A stretch of 59,844 nt of DNA from Myxococcus dinghuensis (GCF_024198235.1 NZ_JAKCFB010000047.1:1-59844); one strand, 5' to 3'. Positions 48,485 to 57,079 are shown, numbered from the stretch's first letter. Program-made: numbers and translations. Notes: generated from the sequence alone by a model not told the origin.

Positions 48485-49765
48485 TCAGCCCTCGCGCTCG
48501 TCCGGGTCCTCGTCGGCCGTCCGGGGCGCGCGCGTGGACGGGCCGGGGAACGCGAGCACCAGCGGCGCCGAGGACGACACCTCCACCAGCGTGAGGGGCC
48601 GGGGCGGAGGACGGAGCGGGGCGGCCTCCAGCGTGTAGCCCGGCTCGGTGGGGACGAAGACCTCCAGGCGCGCGGGCGCGACCGGCGCCACGGACGGCGA
48701 GGGCTCGAAGAAGCCAGGCACCGCGACGCCGCCGCGCACGCGCTCCCGCTCCTCGACGAGGCACGCGGGCACCAACACCCCGAGCGAGAACAGGCGGGTG
48801 GCCGCCTCGTACGCCACGGCCTCCGGATAGCGGCACTCCAGCAGCACCGCGCGCAGCGTGCGCCGCCCGTCGAACAGCCGCACCACCTCGCCCACGTCCT
48901 CCGGCAGCGAGGGCAGCTCCCGCGCCAGCCTGGCGAAGTCCACCGTCAGTCGCGAAGCCAGGGGCAGTCCCCGCTCCCGGAGCGCGTCGAAGCGCGCCAG
49001 GCCCGGCAGCACCGTGTCACGGAGGTAGGCGCGGTCCATGGTGAAGGAGCCCTTGTGCAGCTCCGGCCCCAACGTCACCGCGAACGCCCCCGCGCCGAAG
49101 CCCAGCATGCGGCGGAAGGCGAGGCTGCCCCGCTCGCCGTGGAAGACGGCGTCCACCACCAGCCCGTGCCGGAAGGCGAACCAGCCCGCGCCCTCCGCCA
49201 GCGCCACGCGGCCGGAGCGAACACCCGACAAGAGCGCCCGCGCCACGTCCGGCAGGCGCAGCACCTCCGTGTGCGACTCGAACGTCGCGTCCCCCGTCCG
49301 CCCTCCGACCTGGAGTCGCGCCAGCGCGACCACGTCCTCGACGGGCACCGGCCGCTCCAGGTAGTCGTCCGCGCCCACCCCGCCCGCGAGGTCCCGGTGG
49401 AAGTCCTCCGGCCGCCGCGCCAGCAACATCACGGGCAGCTTCGCCGTGCGCGCCTCGGCGCGAATCTGGCCGCACAGGCTGAAGCCGTCACCGTCCGGCA
49501 GCTCCACCTCGGACAGCACCAACCCGGGCCGCCCCGCCTCCGGAGCCAGGGCCTCCATCGCCGACTGGAAGCCCGCGACGAGCAGCACCTCGAGGCCCGC
49601 CGCCACCAGCCCCGCGGCCAGCGCCGACTGCGCCTCCGCGTCCGAGTCCACCACCAGCACCCGTGGCGGCCTGCGTCGAACCCGCGGACCGCAATGGCCC
49701 CCGGGAGCCTCCGAGAGCCCCGGACCGTCCTCGCGCGCGAGCGGCTGTGGAAGCGCGGCAACCAT
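48485..49765 (-). CDS. DUF4388 protein with degenerate receiver domain
   Basis: The 426-residue protein has a receiver-like domain (35-150) and then a DUF4388 domain (about 165-290: ARALLSGVRSGRVALAEGAGWFAFRHGLVVDAVF). The phospho-acceptor position is Glu86 instead of Asp (VLSEVELPDGDGF), the Thr is replaced by Ala116 and the conserved Lys by Arg138 (LERPV). It therefore cannot work as a normal phospho-switch and may be locked active by the Glu. ATG 49765 is chosen; an upstream open frame to 49816 lacks conservation. It is divergent from the beta-barrel gene. Confidence 0.82.
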   Translation of the reverse strand: MVAALPQPLAREDGPGLSEAPGGHCGPRVRRRPPRVLVVDSDAEAQSALAAGLVAAGLEVLLVAGFQSAMEALAPEAGRPGLVLSEVELPDGDGFSLCGQIRAEARTAKLPVMLLARRPEDFHRDLAGGVGADDYLERPVPVEDVVALARLQVGGRTGDATFESHTEVLRLPDVARALLSGVRSGRVALAEGAGWFAFRHGLVVDAVFHGERGSLAFRRMLGFGAGAFAVTLGPELHKGSFTMDRAYLRDTVLPGLARFDALRERGLPLASRLTVDFARLARELPSLPEDVGEVVRLFDGRRTLRAVLLECRYPEAVAYEAATRLFSLGVLVPACLVEERERVRGGVAVPGFFEPSPSVAPVAPARLEVFVPTEPGYTLEAAPLRPPPRPLTLVEVSSSAPLVLAFPGPSTRAPRTADEDPDEREG

Positions 49766-49870
49766 GAATATCGAATTCTTCCAGTGAAGCCTGCCAGACA
49801 CGCAACATGCACACAAGTCCCTGGAATCGTTGAGTTTCCGTCACACATCCGTCGCGCTAGGGTGCACGGC

Positions 49871-50587
49871 ATGACGCGCCCTGCCTCGTTGGCCTCCCTG
49901 CTCCCCGCGTTGTTGTTCGCCGCCCCCTCCGTCGCGCAGGAGCCGCCCGCGACGGCCGGGGAGTCCGGCGCCGTCGGCACGAGGGAGGCGGGGTTGGAGC
50001 CCCCGTCGTCGGAGGATCGACTGGGCGCGGTGCTGGCGCCGGTGACGCTGCCGGATGGGGCGACGTCGCTCTACGGCTATGCCGGCGCGCCGGAGCTGGG
50101 CGTGGGCTTCCGGCAGGGCATCTCCGGCTTCGAGTTGGAGGCGCGGGCCCGGATGAACTGGTTCCAACTGTCCGCCGCGCTGGAGCTGGGCATGCGGGTG
50201 AAGGTGTTGGAGCGCGGCGCGCTGACGATGGCGCCGACGCTGGGGCTGGGCGTGGTGTTCAACTCCGGCGCGACGTACATGGACGACGACAACTTCTCCG
50301 GGGTGCTGCTGCGGCTGTCTCCCGGGCTCATCACCGGGTGGCGGGTGGCGGAGACCGTGACGGTGCTGGGGCTCGTCGACGTGCCCGTGGATGTGGGGCT
50401 GTCGAAGTCCGACTCGCGGCGAGTCCAGGTGCTGGGCGGCGGCGGCGCGGAGGTCTACCTGGGCAACGACCTGTCCGTGCTCGTCGCGGGACAGCTCGGG
50501 GTGGAGTCCTTCCGCGAGCGGCAGGGCGTGTCCGATACGCGGCTGGGCTGGAACCTGAGGGTGGGCCTGGGCGCGCGATTGTTCTGA
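49871..50587 (+). CDS. Outer-membrane beta-barrel-like protein
   Basis: The 238-residue protein has a signal peptide (MTRPASLASLLPALLFAAPSVAQ), a short linker and then about ten alternating amphipathic strands (GFELEARARMNWFQLSAALELGMRV, LTMAPTLGLGVVFNSG) ending in Phe (LGARLF), as outer-membrane barrels do. No specific family is recognised. GTG 49862 could add three residues. It ends one base before the convergent NtrC-type regulator gene. Confidence 0.7.
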   Translation: MTRPASLASLLPALLFAAPSVAQEPPATAGESGAVGTREAGLEPPSSEDRLGAVLAPVTLPDGATSLYGYAGAPELGVGFRQGISGFELEARARMNWFQLSAALELGMRVKVLERGALTMAPTLGLGVVFNSGATYMDDDNFSGVLLRLSPGLITGWRVAETVTVLGLVDVPVDVGLSKSDSRRVQVLGGGGAEVYLGNDLSVLVAGQLGVESFRERQGVSDTRLGWNLRVGLGARLF

Positions 50588-50588
50588 C

Positions 50589-51965
50589 TCACGTCAGGCC
50601 GAAGCGCTCCAGCTTCTTGAGCAGGCCCTGGCGCGACAGCCCCAGCGCCTCCGCGGAGTGCGTGCGGTTGCCGCCGCAGCGCTTGAGGGTCTCCTCGATT
50701 TCGCGGCGCTCCAGCGCCTCCACCTTCGCGGCGAGCGTGGTGGCGCCGGGGGCGGCGCTGGCGCGGGGCCGCTCGCTGCCGGTGAAGGACAGGTCCTCGG
50801 GCTGGACCTCGCGCCGCTCGCCCGCGAGCACGGTGGCGCGTTGCATCTCATGGCGCAGCTCGCGCAGGTTGCCCGGCCAGGCATGCGACACGAGCGCGTC
50901 CGCCGCGGCGTCCGACAGGAGGCGCGCCCGGCCATCCGGCGTCAGGTGCGCGCACTGGTTGAGGAAGTGCTTCGCCAGGAGCGGGAGGTCCACCGCGCGC
51001 TCGCGCAGCGGCGGCAGGCGGACCTCCACGCCCTTCACGCGCCAGTAGAGGTCCTCGCGGAAGGTACCCTCCTGGAGCATCCGCCCCAGGTCCTTGTGCG
51101 TGGCGGAGATGAGCCGCACGTCCACGTGCACCGGCCGGTCCATGCCCACCGGGAGGATGTCACCCGTCTCCAGCGCGCGCAGCACCTTCACCTGGAGGGC
51201 CGGCGTCATGTCGCCCAGCTCGTCGAGGAAGAGCGTACCGCCGTCCGCCTCCGCGAAGAGGCCGCGGTGGTCCCTCGTCGCGCCCGTGAAGCTGCCCTTC
51301 ACGTGGCCGAAGAGCGCGCTCTCCAGCAGCGTCTCCGGCAGCGCGCCGCAGTTGACCGGGATGAAGGGCCCGGAGCGGCGGCGGCTCTTGAGGTGGACGG
51401 TGCGCGCGACCAGCTCCTTGCCCGTGCCGTTCTCTCCGGTGACGAGCACCGGCAGGTCGCTCGCGGCGACGCGCTCCGCCAGCGACACGGCCGAGAGGAA
51501 CGACGCGCTCTGGCCCACCAGCGACACGTCCGCCCCCGCCTGCGACAGGGACGTGCGCAGCGACTCCACCTGCCGCTCGAGCGCCACGCGCGCGAAGGCA
51601 CGCTGCACGACGACGAGCAGCACGTCCGGGTCCACGGGCTTGGTGAGGAAGTCGTAGGCCCCCAGCCGCACCGCCTCCAGCGAGTGGCGCGTGTCGCCCG
51701 CTCCGGACACGACGATGACCTTGGTGTCGGGCCGGGCCTCGAGCAGCGCGGCCAGTCCCTCCAGCCCCGCCGACACACTGCCGTCCGGCGGAAGCATCAG
51801 GTCGAGCAGCACCACGGGGAAGGCGCGGGCGTCGAAGGCGGCGCGCGCGGCCGGCCGGTCCGCGGCCTCCACCACTTCGTAGCGGGCGCCTCGCAGCAGC
51901 CCGCCGTACACCTTCCGGAAGGCGGCATCGTCATCCACGAGCAGCAACGGGAGCGGGGGGGACAT
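50589..51965 (-). CDS. Sigma-54-dependent response regulator (GSFTGA variant)
   Basis: The 458-residue regulator has a receiver (Asp55 in VVLLDLMLPP, Lys109 in LTKPV) with an insertion PPDGSVSAGLEG after the acceptor, and an AAA+ domain with Walker A GENGTGKE (177-184). The sigma-54 contact loop is GSFTGA (224-229) instead of GAFTGA. A Fis-type helix-turn-helix (RREIEETLKRCGGNRTHSAEALGLSRQGLLKKL) ends the protein. No histidine kinase is adjacent, so it is an orphan. ATG 51965 starts the receiver. Confidence 0.9.
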   Translation of the reverse strand: MSPPLPLLLVDDDAAFRKVYGGLLRGARYEVVEAADRPAARAAFDARAFPVVLLDLMLPPDGSVSAGLEGLAALLEARPDTKVIVVSGAGDTRHSLEAVRLGAYDFLTKPVDPDVLLVVVQRAFARVALERQVESLRTSLSQAGADVSLVGQSASFLSAVSLAERVAASDLPVLVTGENGTGKELVARTVHLKSRRRSGPFIPVNCGALPETLLESALFGHVKGSFTGATRDHRGLFAEADGGTLFLDELGDMTPALQVKVLRALETGDILPVGMDRPVHVDVRLISATHKDLGRMLQEGTFREDLYWRVKGVEVRLPPLRERAVDLPLLAKHFLNQCAHLTPDGRARLLSDAAADALVSHAWPGNLRELRHEMQRATVLAGERREVQPEDLSFTGSERPRASAAPGATTLAAKVEALERREIEETLKRCGGNRTHSAEALGLSRQGLLKKLERFGLT

Positions 51966-51988
51966 ACGCGGCTCACGGCCTCCTGACA

Positions 51989-52231
51989 TCAGTCCGGGAG
52001 GGGCGCCTGCCGAGGCGTCCCGAGCAGCTCCAGCGTCCGCTGCGCCACCTGGATGAGCGTCTGGGCGCACGGCTCACAGCCACCTCCACAGCAGCGCGGC
52101 CAGCGCCCCTCGGGATTGCGCAACAGCGGACGCACACAGGACTGATAGTAGCTGGGGAAGCCCAGCTCCTCGCTGGCGCGGGCCAGCGCGGAGTCGAGGG
52201 CGGACGGTGTGGGCTCGGAGACGTCGGACAC
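51989..52231 (-). CDS. Small Cys-rich protein, 80 aa
   Basis: The protein has an N-terminal helix and five Cys: Cys32 and the cluster C47-C48-GGG-C52-EP-C55 (context RCCGGGCEPC), which suggests zinc or an Fe-S site. It ends in a Leu-rich helix. GTG 52231 is the best start; the frame is open further up with no ribosome site. It lies 23 nt upstream of the orphan sigma-54 regulator gene on the same strand and may be co-transcribed. No family is recognised. Confidence 0.6.
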   Translation of the reverse strand: MSDVSEPTPSALDSALARASEELGFPSYYQSCVRPLLRNPEGRWPRCCGGGCEPCAQTLIQVAQRTLELLGTPRQAPLPD

Positions 52232-52339
52232 CCCCGCTTCATAACAGCCGTCGGCCCCGTCGCGCACCGGCCCCTTCCGGGGGCACGGGCCTTCCTGCTG
52301 CCCGTGAGGAGGGGGAGGCATCCGGGTCCGAGGTGGATT

Positions 52340-52711
52340 TCAAAGCAGGGACGGTTGGAACGGACCGGAGGGCATGCCCTCTTCGGGCTGGCACGTCGGG
52401 CACCAGAACGTGTTGCGCCCTCCGACCCGCGTGTGCGCGATGGGCGTTCCACAACGCGGGCAGGGTGCGCCCATCCGACCGAAGACGTTGCGCCGGTGTC
52501 GGGCACGCCCCCGGACACCGAACAGGTCGCGTTGGGTTCCGCGCAGGCGGAGGCCTTCGTCCAGGACGGCGCGGATGGCCACGTGCAGCCGCGCCAGCTC
52601 ACCGGTGGACAGGGAGGTCGCGAGCCTCCGAGGGTCGACCCCCGCCTGCCACAGGCTCTCATCCGCGTCCCGGTTGCCGGGCCAGGGGGCCCTTCCGCGT
52701 CCTCCAGCAGG
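52340..52711 (-). pseudogene. C-terminal relic of formamidopyrimidine-DNA glycosylase
   Basis: The frame encodes the last third of an Fpg/Nei-type DNA glycosylase. A blurred GNRDADESLWQAGVDPRRLA segment corresponds to the family's GxGNxYADE region. The H2TH helices follow (LSTGELARLHVAIRAVLDEGL), then an intact zinc finger CPRCGTPIAHTRVGGR-NTFWCPTCQP (C-x2-C-x16-C-x2-C). The N-terminal catalytic Pro/Glu domain is missing: the frame hits a TGA at 52712-52714 and rtcA ends at 52747. An ATG at 52582 lies inside the H2TH domain, so translation would give only the DNA-binding finger. It is a truncated, probably recent relic. Confidence 0.75.
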
Positions 52712-52746
52712 TCACTCCAGCGCCAGCGCCTGGAGGACGCGTGGAC

Positions 52747-53763
52747 TCAACCCCGGACCTCGACCTCGCACACCTCGCGAGACACCTGGCGCACGTCGAC
52801 CTTCACGTCGAGGAAGTGCGCCATCGTGTCGACCTGCGTCTGGGCGTGCCCGTCGAACGGCAGCGTCCTGAACGTCCCCCCCTTCGCCAGCGCCAACAGC
52901 AGGAGGAGCTGGTCGCACAGGTGCTCGCCCACCGGCACCTCCGCGTCCAGGTAGCGCTTCACCTCGGAGGCCACTTCCTCCGCGACGGTTTCCGCGGGCT
53001 TCCCGCGCTCGCCGAAGCTCGTGAAGACCTCCGTGACGTGCTCGCTCTCCACCTCCGCCACCAGGACGTTGCCCGGACCGGTGGAGCGCTTGAGTTCCTC
53101 CGAGCGCACTTCGTCGGGGCGCCACTTCAACAGCGCGTTGGCCCGGTCCATCTCCCGCTTCGCCACGTCGAAGGGAATCATCGCCACCGACGCCTTGAGG
53201 TCGCGGCGCACCACGCGCCCACGCTCCAACAGGGTCAGCGGCGCCAGCGGGGCCGGCCGCACGTCCACACGGAACTTCCCGCCACCCGCGGGGAAGAACC
53301 CCGGGCGCTCCAGGGTCGCCTCTACCGAAGGGCCCATGCGCCGCAGGAGCGGCAGGTACGCCTTCGTCAGGAAGTCGAACGGCGGCGCCGCGGGGTTGTG
53401 CGTCCCCCCCTCCAGCATCAGCGTGGACGACGCGGACGCCATCAACAGCGCCGGGAGCACCGTCTGGAACACCAACGTCGCGCTGCCGGCCGAGCCCACG
53501 GCGAAGTGGTAGTTGCCCGCGGCCAGGGCGCGCGGACGGAACGTCACCTCCTTCGACCCCAGCTCCGCGCCGGACACCTCCGCCGCCCCCACCGCCTCCG
53601 CCGCCTTGAGCGCCGTCAGGTGCTGTCGCAACAGGCCCGGCTTCGCGCGCCCCGCGCGGACGTTCGTCATCGTGAAGGGCGTCCCCGTCACCAACGACAG
53701 GGCCAGCGACGTACGCAGCACCTGTCCTCCGCCCTCGCCCTTGGAACCATCGATGCGCACCAT
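52747..53763 (-). CDS. rtcA: RNA 3'-terminal phosphate cyclase
   Basis: RtcA uses ATP to turn RNA 3'-phosphates into 2',3'-cyclic phosphates via a covalent His-AMP. The 338-residue protein opens MVRIDGSKGEGGGQVLRTSLALS, the family hallmark, and has the nucleophile candidate His306 in FDGHAQTQVDT. GGGAGG precedes ATG 53763. It lies 185 nt downstream of rtcB on the same strand, with a structured hairpin in the gap. The bacterial rtcBA operon repairs cleaved RNA under stress. Confidence 0.95.
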   Translation of the reverse strand: MVRIDGSKGEGGGQVLRTSLALSLVTGTPFTMTNVRAGRAKPGLLRQHLTALKAAEAVGAAEVSGAELGSKEVTFRPRALAAGNYHFAVGSAGSATLVFQTVLPALLMASASSTLMLEGGTHNPAAPPFDFLTKAYLPLLRRMGPSVEATLERPGFFPAGGGKFRVDVRPAPLAPLTLLERGRVVRRDLKASVAMIPFDVAKREMDRANALLKWRPDEVRSEELKRSTGPGNVLVAEVESEHVTEVFTSFGERGKPAETVAEEVASEVKRYLDAEVPVGEHLCDQLLLLLALAKGGTFRTLPFDGHAQTQVDTMAHFLDVKVDVRQVSREVCEVEVRG

Positions 53764-53832
53764 GTGCTGCCTCCCGCGTTGCCGCGACCCACGGACCCGT
53801 CCGGACATCCTGACACCTCTCCACGAAATAGC

Positions 53833-53887
53833 GGCGCCCGCCCTCCCACGCTGGCGGCCTTTCGGCCTCTTGGGGAGAGCGGGCGCC
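53833..53887 (-). ncRNA. Structured intergenic hairpin between rtcB and rtcA
   Basis: On the minus strand, GGCGCCCGC pairs with GCGGGCGCC (9 bp), then after one mismatch CTCCC pairs with GGGAG (5 bp). The loop contains a second small hairpin, GGCC-GAAA-GGCC, with a GNRA tetraloop. The element of about 55 nt fills the middle of the 185-nt rtcB-rtcA gap. It may be an attenuator, an RNA-processing stem or a non-coding RNA substrate; there is no U-tract. Only the fold is seen; the function is inferred. Confidence 0.5.
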
Positions 53888-53948
53888 TCGGTGTCTTCAT
53901 CCCGGCATGGCCACCTCGCGAGAAAGGGTTGTCGTCAGTGCCTCTGGA

Positions 53949-55184
53949 CTACCCCTTCACGCACACCACCTGCTTCAGGGTGTGGACGACGTCGACCAGG
54001 TCCGCCTGCGCCGCCATCACCGCGTCGATGGGCTTGTATGCAGCCGGCGTCTCGTCAATCACGTCCACGTCCTTGCGGCACTCGACCCCCGCGGTGGCCT
54101 TCGCGTGGTCCTCCAGCGTGAAGCGCTTCTTCGCCGCCTCACGCGACATCACCCGGCCCGCGCCGTGGCTGCAGGAATGGAAGGCGTCGGCGTTTCCCTT
54201 CCCGCGGACGATGTACGAACGCGCCCCCATGCTGCCGGGGATGATGCCGAGGTCACCCTCGCGCGCCCGCACCGCGCCCTTGCGCGTCACGAAGCAGTTC
54301 TTCCCGAAGTGATGCTCCCGGGAGATGTAGTTGTGGTGGCAGTTCACCGCCGAGTCGGACAGCTCGAACGGCGGCAGCTCACCGCTCAACTGCAGCGCAT
54401 CCACCACGCCGCGCAGCATCAGCGCCCGGTTCGTCGCGGCGTAGTCCTGCGCCCACTCCACCGCGAAGACGTAGTCATCGAAGTTCGCCGAGCCCTCCGG
54501 CAGGTACGCCAGGTCCGCGTCCGGCAGGTGGATGAAGAAGCGGCGCATGTCCTCCTTCGCCAGCTCGATGAAGTGGCTCCCGATGCGGTTACCCACCCCG
54601 CGCGAGCCGGAGTGCAACATCAGCCACACGCCGTCCGACTCATCCAGGCACATCTCGATGAAGTGGTTCCCCGTGCCGAGCGTACCCAGGTGCGCCAGGT
54701 CCGGCCCACGGCCGATGCGCGGATGCTTCCCGACGATGCGGTCGTAGCCGACCTGCAGCCGCGCCCACTCCGCCTGATGCGAGGCCGGAGCCACGCGCCA
54801 CGCGCCCACGTCGTTACGGCCGCCGTTGTCGGTACGGCCGTGCGGCACCGTCCGCTCGATGGCGGAGCGCACCCCGCGCAGCGAGTCCGGGAGCTGGTCC
54901 GCGCGCAACGTCGTGCGCACGGCGATCATCCCGCAGCCGATGTCCACACCCACCGCCGCCGGCACCACCGCGCCCACCGTCGGGACCACGCTCCCCACCG
55001 TCGCGCCGTAGCCGCGGTGCACGTCCGGCATCACCGCCACCCACTTGTGGATGAAGGGCAGCCCGCGCAGGTTCCGCAGCTGCTTCTTGGCCTCGTCCTC
55101 GAACGGCACGCCCACCGTCCACGACTTGATGGGGCGACCCGCCTCGTCCGACAGCACCTCGTAGCTCGCGTTGTTGCGCTCCAT
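53949..55184 (-). CDS. rtcB: RNA-splicing ligase RtcB
   Basis: RtcB joins 2',3'-cyclic-phosphate or 3'-phosphate RNA ends to 5'-OH ends with GTP and Mn. The 411-residue protein has Cys84 in VGVDIGCGM, His174 in GTGNHFIE, His191 in LHSGSRG and the guanylylated His340 in SCSHGAGR. A strong AAGGTGAAGGG ribosome site precedes ATG 55184. It is the first gene of an rtcBA operon behind a sigma-54 promoter, and divergent from rtcR. Confidence 0.96.
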   Translation of the reverse strand: MERNNASYEVLSDEAGRPIKSWTVGVPFEDEAKKQLRNLRGLPFIHKWVAVMPDVHRGYGATVGSVVPTVGAVVPAAVGVDIGCGMIAVRTTLRADQLPDSLRGVRSAIERTVPHGRTDNGGRNDVGAWRVAPASHQAEWARLQVGYDRIVGKHPRIGRGPDLAHLGTLGTGNHFIEMCLDESDGVWLMLHSGSRGVGNRIGSHFIELAKEDMRRFFIHLPDADLAYLPEGSANFDDYVFAVEWAQDYAATNRALMLRGVVDALQLSGELPPFELSDSAVNCHHNYISREHHFGKNCFVTRKGAVRAREGDLGIIPGSMGARSYIVRGKGNADAFHSCSHGAGRVMSREAAKKRFTLEDHAKATAGVECRKDVDVIDETPAAYKPIDAVMAAQADLVDVVHTLKQVVCVKG

Positions 55185-55245
55185 GGCCCTTCACCTTTCC
55201 GGTCGTCCGCCCAGGCTCGATGTCCCAGGCACGCAGGGACCCAAA

Positions 55246-55260
55246 GCAGCCGGCGTGCCA
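55246..55260 (-). promoter_or_regulatory. rtcB: Sigma-54 promoter of rtcBA
   Basis: The minus strand reads TGGCACG-CCGG-CTGC, with GG and GC at the exact -24/-12 spacing; only one position differs from TGGCACG-N4-TTGC. It lies 62 nt upstream of the rtcB start and points to rtcB. RtcR, encoded divergently, is the expected activator. Confidence 0.8.
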
Positions 55261-55264
55261 ACCC

Positions 55265-55330
55265 GGTTCCAGAGGGAACCGACACTCGAGGCGTGCTCGA
55301 ATCTATCTCCTGAGATAAGGTTCCTATCTG
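55265..55330. promoter_or_regulatory. Inverted repeats, candidate RtcR binding sites
   Basis: Three symmetric elements lie upstream of the rtcBA promoter and in the rtcR leader: GGTTCC-AGAG-GGAACC (55265-55280), TATCTC-CT-GAGATA (55304-55317), and a further GGTTCC plus TATCT half-set (55319-55329). The position is right for enhancer sites of the sigma-54 activator RtcR and for autoregulation. Confidence 0.55.
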
Positions 55331-55331
55331 T

Positions 55332-56966
55332 ATGGCGAAGACGCGCAGGAAACCGACGGTGGTCCTGGGGATGCTCGGGACGACGCTGGACACGGGTCAG
55401 GGGCCGCAGCGCTGGACGAAGTGGCGCCCCACGGTGGCGCTGTGCCAGCAGGAGGACCTGGTGGTGGACCGGCTGGAGCTGCTGCACTCGCCGAAGTCCT
55501 CGGGGCTGGTGACGACGGTCCTGGCCGACATCCGGCAGATCTCCCCGGAGACGCAGGTGCGCCCCACGCCCCTGGACATCGCGAACCCGTGGGACCTGGA
55601 GGAGACCTACGGCGCGCTGCTCGACTACGCGCGCGCCTATCCCTTCAACCCCGAGGAGGAGGACTACCTGGTCCACATCACCACGGGCACGCACATCGTG
55701 CAGATCTGCATGTTCCTGCTCGTGGAGAGCCGGCACATCCCCGGGCGGCTGGTCCAGTTGTCCCCCAAGGGACGGGAGCCGTCGGCGGAGGGCACGCACA
55801 CCGTCATCGACCTGGACCTGTCGCGCTACGACACGCTCGCGACGCGCTTCCAGCAGGAGCAGCGCGAGGGCCTGTCCTTCCTCAAGGCCGGCATCGACAC
55901 CCGCAACGCCGCCTTCAACCAGCTCATCGAGCGCGTCGAACAGGTGGCCACCCGCTCCCGCGCGCCGCTGTTGTTGATGGGCCCCACCGGCGCGGGCAAG
56001 TCGCAGCTGGCGCGACGGGTCTACGCGCTGAAGAAGGCGCGGCACGGCGTCAGCGGCCCGTTCGTGGACCTCAACTGCGCCACGCTGCGAGGCGACAGCG
56101 CCATGTCCACCCTCTTCGGCCACGTGAAGGGCTCGTTCACGGGCGCGCTCCAGGACCGGCCGGGGCTGTTGCGTCAGGCGAACAGCGGCGTGCTGTTCCT
56201 CGACGAGATCGGCGAGCTGGGCGCGGACGAGCAGGCCATGCTGCTGCGCGCGTTGGAGGACAAGCGCTTCCTGCCCGTGGGCTCCGACAAGGAGGTGGAG
56301 AGCGACTTCCAGCTCATCGCCGGCACCAACCGCGACCTGCAGGAGGAGGTGGAGCAGGGCCGCTTCCGCGAGGACCTGCTGGCGCGCATCAACCTGTGGA
56401 CGTTCCGGCTGCCCGCCCTGCGCGAGCGGCCGGAGGACATCCCCCCCAACCTCCTCTACGAGTTGGACCGGGCCTCGGAGGCGGTGGGCACGCGCGTCAC
56501 GTTCAACAAGGAGGCCCAGGCGCGCTTCCTCGATTTCGCCACCACCCCGGAGGCCCGCTGGTCCGGAAACTTCCGCGACCTCAACGCCGCCGTGCTGCGC
56601 ATGGCCACGCTCGCGCCGGGAGGACGCATCACCCGCGAGGTCGTCGACGAGGAGCTCCAGCGGCTGCGCTCGCAGTGGCGCCCCCGGAGCGGCAAGGCCG
56701 CGGACGTCGCCAAGGACCGGGTGGCGGAGGTGCTGGGCGAGGACCTCGCGTCGGAGCTGGACCGGTTCGACCGGGTGCAGCTCGCGGACGTGCTGGAGGT
56801 GTGCCGGGACGCGCGCTCCCTCTCCGAGGCCGGGCGCGTCCTCTTCTCCCAATCCCGTGAGAAGAAGACGAGCGTCAACGACGCGGACCGGCTCAAGAAG
56901 TACCTCGCCCGGTTCGGCCTCACGTGGGCCGACGTGGGGGGACGTCCGCCCGCCGCGCGAGGCTGA
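55332..56966 (+). CDS. rtcR: RtcR, sigma-54 activator with CARF sensor domain
   Basis: RtcR activates rtcBA when its N-terminal CARF domain senses damaged-RNA-derived ligands. The 544-residue protein has the CARF region at about 8-175 with the HITTGTHI motif (115-122), AAA+ Walker A GPTGAGKS (217-224), GSFTGA (267-272), DEIGELG Walker B and a C-terminal DNA-binding region (about 470-535). ATG 55332 starts the domain directly. It is divergent from rtcB with a shared control region. The 544-residue length is close to that of E. coli RtcR. Confidence 0.95.
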   Translation: MAKTRRKPTVVLGMLGTTLDTGQGPQRWTKWRPTVALCQQEDLVVDRLELLHSPKSSGLVTTVLADIRQISPETQVRPTPLDIANPWDLEETYGALLDYARAYPFNPEEEDYLVHITTGTHIVQICMFLLVESRHIPGRLVQLSPKGREPSAEGTHTVIDLDLSRYDTLATRFQQEQREGLSFLKAGIDTRNAAFNQLIERVEQVATRSRAPLLLMGPTGAGKSQLARRVYALKKARHGVSGPFVDLNCATLRGDSAMSTLFGHVKGSFTGALQDRPGLLRQANSGVLFLDEIGELGADEQAMLLRALEDKRFLPVGSDKEVESDFQLIAGTNRDLQEEVEQGRFREDLLARINLWTFRLPALRERPEDIPPNLLYELDRASEAVGTRVTFNKEAQARFLDFATTPEARWSGNFRDLNAAVLRMATLAPGGRITREVVDEELQRLRSQWRPRSGKAADVAKDRVAEVLGEDLASELDRFDRVQLADVLEVCRDARSLSEAGRVLFSQSREKKTSVNDADRLKKYLARFGLTWADVGGRPPAARG

Positions 56967-57079
56967 CCTCCGGCTGGAAAAGGTGGGTTTCGCGTCAAGG
57001 GCGGTGACGCTCGGCGTCTCCTCGGGTGTTGCAAGGGGGGAGGCCGTGGACCGGACGGACCTCCGACGGAACCACCGCC

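Noticed and set aside
52207..54312. A 701-codon plus-strand open frame across rtcA and rtcB
   Set aside because: It is antisense to rtcA/rtcB and the glycosylase relic, with no family motif and no ribosome site.
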